From Trichoplax adhaerens (Eukaryota; Placozoa; Uniplacotomia; Trichoplacea; Trichoplacidae): a DNA stretch of 64,000 bases. Shown here in pieces: positions 48,001 to 64,000 of this stretch. The stretch lies in NCBI RefSeq assembly GCF_000150275.1, contig NW_002060960.1, positions 350,189 to 414,188 of the forward strand. The letters are read 5' to 3'. Position numbers and translations under genes: made by a program. How positions within the stretch are numbered: the first letter of the stretch is position 1; each line of letters starts with the position of its first letter. The notes beneath the pieces are model-generated. The model had not been told where the DNA came from, did no database searches, and saw only the letters and a program-made list of their open reading frames with translations.

Positions 48001-49170
48001 TTTTATGTATTGGGCAATATCAATAACGTTTAAATGTGAATATTCCTGACTTTAGCTCTAAAATACGAAATAGATGTACTATTGTTGCAGTGTTACGCTT
48101 TATAATGGCATTAAATCTACTAAATGATAGGTTAGATACTAATTTAAACTAGTTAGCATCATTATTCTTACTCTTTAGCTTAAATTTTTCACAATAGCAA
48201 GCGCTATAGTACAGTAACATTTTCTGTCACAGTTACTAAAATACAGTACATCAATGGGGGGGGGGGGGACTGGTGATAATTAGAGCAGTAAATGGATCAG
48301 CGTTCCTCTGTGGTAACAAAGAATGAGCATCTTCTATAAATTCTAAGGTAATAATAGTGGATTAAGGCCAAATAAAATAGTATTTCCTTCTGCTATTGCT
48401 TGAGTATTGTTGCCTGAATTTCTGTAACTAGATTTAAATGAATACGATTAATGTGTGAGTCTACTGTAACATAAAGTTTATAAACCTCATATCATTCCTT
48501 ATTCTGAATGGAGAGCTGTAAAAGTTGTAATTATAATTTTACTATACGATAGACAGATCCTGTATAATATTATATGATACAACAATATTCGATTAAATGC
48601 TGTACTTAAAGTATAATTTATAGCAGATTATTAATTTATTCGATGTTATGTGATGAGTACTATATCATATATAACATTATTTACAGCTAATATAGAACAG
48701 CCGGGATTTCTATAGCGAAGAGATAGTACTAATCTCAGAACTACTAAATGTTTAAATAGTTGATATCAATTTACTTTACTCTAATGATTTTTCAATAAGA
48801 TTATACTAATGATTACTTAGATGACGTGGAATTCCAATATTTAAGATGTGCCGTTTTGGATAGTTCCAGGAATTTTTCCTCGTCTCCTCGTCTAATACTG
48901 TTTCTAATGAATCTGAGTGTATTCCTGTAAGTTATACATTGTTGAATGTTGACCGATAAAGTATGCCTGTCCTAAGCTGCTATTTCTGTATGTGATCCAA
49001 TCCTGCGGAATACTTTACATAATATAATAATCGTTCATAATTAATTAATAATAATCCTTTTTTTTATCGTAGAATTATTCTAAATGTAGGCATCACACCA
49101 CTTGACTGTCATGTGAGTCTATCTTTTCCTATATACTTCCTTACCGTGTCATTTAGGATTAGTCATCCAT
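45005..49170. other. Long intergenic gap, no gene recognised
   Basis: AT-rich. Contains a 96-bp tandem duplication at 45601-45797, a repeated phrase GCTAAGATAAACCG(A/G)ATAATT at 47114 and 47252, and a 13-G run at 48256-48268. The plus-strand open frame at 46187-46372 has no recognisable domain. The missing first coding exon of ABCC gene 2 is expected here or in the next 1 kb but was not found. Confidence 0.5.
45601..45797. repeat. Tandem duplication, ~96-bp unit
   Basis: Both copies read ATAAGTTAGCAAAGCA(C/T)ATTCT, GGTA(T/C)ATGAAAAATAGC, a TAGTTATA-like segment and GTACAAATTTT-like DNA in the same order. It lies 600 bp past the end of ABCC gene 1. Confidence 0.85.
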
Positions 49171-49173
49171 CAT

Positions 49174-49990
49174 TCAAGGTGATCTTCTTTTTTCATCATT
49201 TATAAACACGACATCAAAGACAGATATTGAACGATTTCCTATCTTATCCCATCCATCATTTTGAGAAAACGTGAATAATGATACTGGCCATTCATCGTTA
49301 ATGTCATTTTTTCCATCAGTTACGAGTGGAAACGCTGCATTTAATGACGGAAAGTGAATGGTTACCTGCCATATTACTAGTTTCGGTAGAAATTTTAAAA
49401 GCATTCGGTCATTTCTCTTGTCCAACACAGGTAAACTCACGCTAATAATAATTAATGATATATAGAATTGAATTGGTAGTTCCTTGTTTTTTCTCGGCCT
49501 GTTGAAGAAATCCTGCTAGTCGTCCATAGTCTTTTTCTTGGATAGGATGACGTAACCAATAACTAGGACGGACGCCTGGAGACCGTTCGGACAATTGACA
49601 GTAAGCAGGTTGGTAAAGGACCTCCATGGGTGGTGTAAAAGCTGTCCAAGGTGGCTGATGATTTGTTCTTACCTCGATTTGCATCGTTAGATTGCAGGTG
49701 GAGGAATACTTGTTTGGCTTGCATTTATTCATCAATAACATAGAATGGATTTGAAGTTGGCCAAAGCATTGGCTCAACATTGGTCTTACTAAAGTTGCTG
49801 TGATCAAGCCTTCATCTGGAGCTGAATAAAGCATTTCTAGCTGCAATTAATGATCCACGAAGACGTTTCCTAGTCAAATGATTGCATGCTTTCTTTTCAG
49901 CTGTAAATTGTCGATCTCCATGTCAACAGACTGAAGAGCTGTAATCAATGCCACAGATGAAGAAAATGTCCAACGCGGAAGAGTTATGTT
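49174..49990 (-). other. GC-richer block with minus-strand open frames, unidentified
   Basis: Two abutting minus-strand frames, 49846-49442 (134 codons) and 49440-49174 (88 codons), lie in sequence visibly richer in G and C than its surroundings. Segments such as PPWTAFTPPMEVLYQPAYCQ and VTDGKNDINDEWPVSLFTFS look protein-like. Possible splice signals exist (acceptor ATTATTAG before 49441; donors GTAAGA near 49672 and GTAACC near 49365), but no single frame connects everything and stops interrupt alternatives. I do not recognise a family. It could be a small nested gene, a decayed gene, or chance open sequence. Confidence 0.3.
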
Positions 49991-50171
49991 ATCCAGTATC
50001 GCCTTCGGGGGTAATGTTACAAATCAATCCGTTGACATGAGTTACATTAGAATGCAAACATTTTTTTGTTGATCTTATCAACTTGTTCAGTCTGCTTCTG
50101 ATGTTATTGACAGTTGCAACATTAAGATAGATTCTAACTCTAAATTTGATTTTCCACTGTCTTATGCGTAG

Positions 50172-59853
<9,682 letters not shown>

Positions 59854-59882
59854 AAGCAAATTTTAAAATTAATTAAGATTGC

Positions 59883-59888
59883 AATAAA
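59883..59888 (+). terminator. AATAAA polyadenylation signal, ABCC gene 2
   Basis: Canonical hexamer 30 bp past the stop codon. The only competing hexamers nearby are further downstream. Confidence 0.6.
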
Positions 59889-60136
59889 GCTGAAAACATT
59901 AATGAAAATTTTGACCGTTATAATCATCTATATTTTTATTCCATGTACTTGAATGTACAAGTATGTAGACCTATCATTCAGTCAAAAATTCCTAGAGAAT
60001 ATAAAATGTAAGTAGCATAAATATATGCTCTCACTGATCTACGTGTAGCAGCTGGTTTTGCCATTTGCCAATTTTACCAAAGAGCATAATCAAGCGAAAG
60101 TTATTGATGTATTAACTTCTTAAATATTGTTAAAGT

Positions 60137-60352
60137 ATTTGAATGTAGTAGGCAATTTTCTGTAACTTGTAACGCGATCCGGCATTGATTCTACCTAAAA
60201 AAATTTGACTACTATTGTGCATATAATCATTGCCGTGTATCGTAATAGAAATACGAATATTCTCTAAACTGTCTAGTAATGAAGTTCTTTCGACATAAAG
60301 TGGAAATAAACCAACTTTACAATTATCAGTATTCAAGATAGAATTTGTCTAA
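60137..60352 (-). other. Possible C2-domain-like exon, unconfirmed
   Basis: Minus-strand exon candidate after an ATTTTAG acceptor. The segment SLENIRISITIHGNDYMHNS followed by SQIFLGRINAGS resembles the second half of a synaptotagmin-type C2 domain (hydrophobic-alternating strand, D/ND turn, IG-hydrophobic-G). The Ca-binding aspartates cannot be confirmed. A weak continuation (WQMAKPAATRRS, about 60060-60020) recalls the HW...P.R end of C2B, but no clean splice sites link them. Could be a fragment or chance. Confidence 0.25.
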
Positions 60353-61302
60353 AATGAGAATTTTTTCTATATTTGATTATCTCTTACTCTCATAGTAAAT
60401 AAATCATTTTAGCGAATGCATATAGGGACAAATGAGTTCATAACATTCGACGAGATAATCAATCAATGCACTTTTCGCGTCAATAATTCTAATTTAACAT
60501 AATATCCGTGCGATAAGGCAAGTTGTTTGTGTTAGTAAATACCCGTTTATAGTGGTGTACAATGCAACTTATAGTATACACCTTGCATTGCTTTCTATAT
60601 TTATTCTAAATAGCGTTGTATACAGGTGCTCTCATTAACTGTCAAAGTACCGGTAATCTTATTGTTCTTCTACGTTATGAAATTAACTTTGACAGCAAAT
60701 AAAATGGGGGAAGCAGCCGGACAACAATCTATTAAATCTTTGACCAAGAGATAGACCAAGTAATGCTTTAATACTACCAAGACTACCAAAAATTACGGAA
60801 AAATTTCTTTCACTTCTATATCACGTATGCTGTAGTCTACAAACAACTTAGCTGGTTGCAGGATATTAAATGAATTTTAATCTTTGCACTATCAGATGGA
60901 AATAATCAAGTATAAGCCATAGGTTACAATTAGATTTAGCTATAACTGTATCTCTATATATAAACAGAACTGTTATATATTATCTTTTATATCAGCATTA
61001 ATTGGTAAATCTTTAAAGCACTATTTTGTGGAGTTAGCCGCTTTGCTAGCCATGCAGATACCTTAACGGAAATTTTCTGAACTTGCACTTTTAAGACACG
61101 TAAATGTATATAGCATTCTACTAAGGTTTTATAGACCTATAAGATCTATCTCTATTCTATGGCTGTCTTTAGATAAAAGTAGAGCAAAATTCCAGACTCC
61201 TAAGATAGTATCGTATGAGTATACATGACGTACAGTAAATTTAAAATTCCTAGCATTTCCAAAATCTTCATGAATTAACTATAGTGTCTCCTGATTACTG
61301 TA

Positions 61303-61557
61303 CTACAATTCTAATGCAGGCCTGAAGGAGAAAGCATACGTATTTGGCACACAAAAACTGTCAGAATTACAAACAAGGGCAAGTAAAGCGTCAGCAAATT
61401 GCACCAATGCGTAATCTAACTTTGCTATTAAATATACAACAGGATCAATTATGAGGCTAAAGATCAAGTAAACAGAAAAGTAATGGTAAGCAAGATCCAG
61501 TATAGCACCAACTAAAATTAGATAGTCATGAGTTGACGTCATAGGGACGGAACCCAT
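61303..61557 (-). CDS. Small hypothetical membrane protein (84 residues)
   Basis: Open frame with start MGSVPMTSTHDY, then a strongly hydrophobic stretch (LILVGAILDLAYHYFSVYLI, then FSLIIDPVVYLIA) suggesting one or two membrane helices, and a Cys-containing tail ending FRPALEL. DPVVY resembles the NPxxY motif of rhodopsin-family helix VII, but nothing else of a GPCR is visible. No upstream exon was identified. Its real status as a gene is uncertain. Confidence 0.25.
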   Translation of the reverse strand: MGSVPMTSTHDYLILVGAILDLAYHYFSVYLIFSLIIDPVVYLIAKLDYALVQFADALLALVCNSDSFCVPNTYAFSFRPALEL

Positions 61558-61914
61558 TCGTGCAGTTTACGTCGACTATTTATTTGTCTACTCGTTTACT
61601 GTAAATCTATTCTGATGTTCGTATAATATTTATTTTAGTTATTAATACGCGTGCTTATGAAAGGACAATTAAAGTATCATCGGTTAAGCCTGCTAAGCAA
61701 CATATGTCATTATTTCAACTATTTCAGTAATCTATTTTATTTTACGTTATAGCTTAACTTGAATAGTATCTTAATAGGTTGAAAAATGACCGTTTTTGGT
61801 GTATAATTCCTGTACACGCAATACCTTTTTCTATTATTTAAATTCATATCGAATCTATATTGAATCTATAAATTTATTAAAGTCGCTTGAAATATTGTTG
61901 GCTTGAGCGAAGAA

Positions 61915-62007
61915 ATGGCTGAACAACTAAGTGCACTATCCAACATTACGGCCACATCACATCCAATCGGAGTTTTAGATTTATGCCAGCCTGTGTCACC
62001 TTTCTGG
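61915..62007 (+). CDS. ABCC: First coding exon of a third ABCC gene (rest beyond the window)
   Basis: ATG-led 31-codon exon ending in a Trp codon at a GTGAGT donor, phase 0. It encodes MAEQLSALSNITATSHPIGV followed by LDLCQPVSPFW. The end parallels gene 1 exon 1 (VRDFCSPLSLFW), which is spliced in the same phase to the TMD0 exon. Spacing and orientation (2 kb past the end of gene 2, same strand) fit a tandem array. The next exon was not found before 64000, so the first intron is at least 2 kb or the gene is broken. Confidence 0.65.
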
Positions 62008-64000
62008 GTGAGTTAAATTGCTGTAAATGTTTACTTTATTCTGCCTTAAACTATCGCGTGAATTACTAACAGCCTTATCGAGGACATTCTAAATTATACT
62101 ACTTGAAAATGGTTCCTGTAAGCTAGTTTACTATCCTTTATCATAAGATTTGATGCAAAAAATTGTATTCCTTAATTACAGTAGTATCGTTTCAAATGAT
62201 ATAAAACGCTTATTGTATGATATAATGAATTATTAGCTGTGTAAAGTAAAGCAATTTGGCGGGACTAAATGAAACTGTTGCGTCATGTAAAATGTAGGCT
62301 TTTGAACTCCAAGTCGATAATATCATTTCATTTTAGTGACATTCATTCGTTAGCATCTTTGCTTATCGCAATATGTACTAAGGTTCGACGAAAGATTGCG
62401 TACCTGAAATGTTGCTAGAATTTTTCAATAAGACATGATAGTACTTGAATTTTTGAAGTATGGAACGTGAAATCATAGACAAAATTGACCCAATTAAGGC
62501 ATTGTACAAAACTAAGGATGAAAATGGTTAAAAAACTTTACATGCAAAATCCATAATAGCGGATTCTAGATTAAAAGAGGAGAGTTATTCATTCTATTGC
62601 TGAGTATGGTTTATTAATAAGCACATGTAGTAAAAGGTGGACGACGGAAGCATTTATTTGTTGTCTATATTTAGATGCAATATTTTTTTAGTTGCTATGT
62701 TTTAAGGTGATATTGCATGATTCAATATGGTAACGCATATTTTAAAGTAATATAGATATTTAATTGTAGCTCAATTTTAGTGCAGAAAATGACTAAATGC
62801 ATGGAAAAAGTCCGAAATAAAGTATCCTTAGCTAGATGTTGATCTACTAACAAGTTTAAGTCAAATCAATTTAATAGTCGGACAGTAGAATTTTGCAGCA
62901 TAATAGCTAAACAAAGTTAAATTACTAGTGAATAGTCTTGCCATAACTACACTATGTTCATACTCGTATGAATATTACAACAATAATTGCATGATTGGTG
63001 GTCCATATTACGATCTGGGATTGCTCTCAGATGTAAATATTACATTAATAAATAACAATAAAAATAAATGAAAGTGCAATTAATCTCATTGGTAGGTAGT
63101 TGAAAAGGAACAGTCGTAATTACAATCTCCGTCGCTTATGCTAGATGATGACTTAGTGATGGAAGCTCAGATAGGAAAAAATTTTCAACGTCGACTAATT
63201 CTTTTCATCAATATGTACAGTTTAGCCAATATTTGCAAGAGATACTGTTATCAACAAATGAATTTTTAACCCAACTACCTTGCAAAGTTGTAATTGTCCA
63301 AAATTTATGATTAATGTTACGATAAGTCTGTCAAATCTTCATACCTGAATAGCCGATCTGAAATAATAACATTGATATCTTGCAGGGAAGATTCTTGATT
63401 AAATAAATTTATTATCAACAGTTACCTGCAGTAAAGGCTAGTGTTAGCCTTACAAGCGTAGATCATTACGTACCGCTACTATTTGCGTATAATCCCAGAA
63501 AATGAGCTACGAGTAATAATTTAACATACCACGTAAAATCTAATTGCGTATTCCAAAAATCATAATTGTATACATTTTTTTAATTAATAATCTCAAGTAA
63601 GAAATGCTTTCTTCAATGCTTAAGTTTGAATTAATTTTGCAGGGTAAAGGCTATAACGTAGTACTAGTTTAGCTATTCGTAATCTTAAGCAGCTATTACG
63701 AACCTAATTTACGAGATTAAACTACGATTGAAAACTTTAAAAATTATCGATTCTCCATTTTACCTGTTTAGAAGCTTAAGTTTAAATATCGTATTTAATA
63801 GATAAATCAGATAATAGAGTGTTATTCAACCATTATCCTCGCTTATATACGCAATGTTTTTTGGCTTATCGTGCAGGGCTAAATTAATAATTGAAAATCT
63901 AGTCAAAATTTTTCTAGTAATCAAATTTTACAATATGAAGTAGAATTGAAAGTAGAGCTAAGATGTAGAGAGGAGTATATATAGATTTCTACCTTTGCAT
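62008..64000. other. Nothing recognised; probably intron 1 of the third ABCC gene
   Basis: AT-rich sequence without a long open frame. I looked for a TMD0 exon containing the W-P-D-F-T-x-C-F-Q motif shared by genes 1 and 2 and did not find one. Confidence 0.45.

Overview
This is eukaryotic, AT-rich nuclear DNA. The genes are split by many introns (about 70 bp to over 1 kb) with GT-AG splice sites, so almost no gene appears as a long open frame. The gene content is animal: mitochondrial fatty-acid isomerases, MRP-type ABC transporters with the extra N-terminal membrane domain, and an LDLa/leucine-rich-repeat receptor built from one-repeat-per-exon modules. Compact introns, tandem paralogues and low GC suggest an early-branching metazoan, perhaps a placozoan. 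That assignment is inference; no species marker was checked.

Layout. (1) About 0.2-15.4 kb, minus strand: a cryptic receptor gene found by reading splice sites. It has one LDLa exon, one cysteine-rich LRR cap exon, then 22 small exons that each encode one leucine-rich repeat, most exactly 72 nt and all joined in phase 2. It runs off the left edge, where any transmembrane part would lie. The architecture resembles LGR-type GPCR ectodomains. (2) About 17.7-33.8 kb, minus strand: three tandem copies of mitochondrial enoyl-CoA delta-isomerase 1 (ECI1) with matching 7-exon structures, including a 13-nt first coding exon and a 20-nt internal microexon. Copy C has lost the ancestral start codon and first splice donor. 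The spacers hold palindromic TACTGTACAGTA arrays, tandem 276-bp and 243-bp duplications, and related copies of an upstream spacer element. (3) 34.3-45.0 kb, plus strand: an ABCC (MRP1-like) exporter, about 1,520 codons, 30 exons. (4) 45.0-50.1 kb: mostly empty apart from a small tandem duplication and an unidentified, GC-richer minus-strand block. (5) 50.2-59.85 kb, plus strand: a second ABCC exporter with nearly identical intron positions but a very different inter-domain linker. (6) 61.9 kb: the first coding exon of a third ABCC gene, cut off by the window's right edge.

The ECI1 and ABCC groups are tandem gene families; ECI1 acts in mitochondrial beta-oxidation of unsaturated fatty acids and the MRPs export anionic conjugates from the cell. 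No functional link between the three blocks is evident.

Exon coordinates were derived by eye from splice consensus, reading phase and protein similarity, so single boundaries may be off by a few bases. No database search was run.
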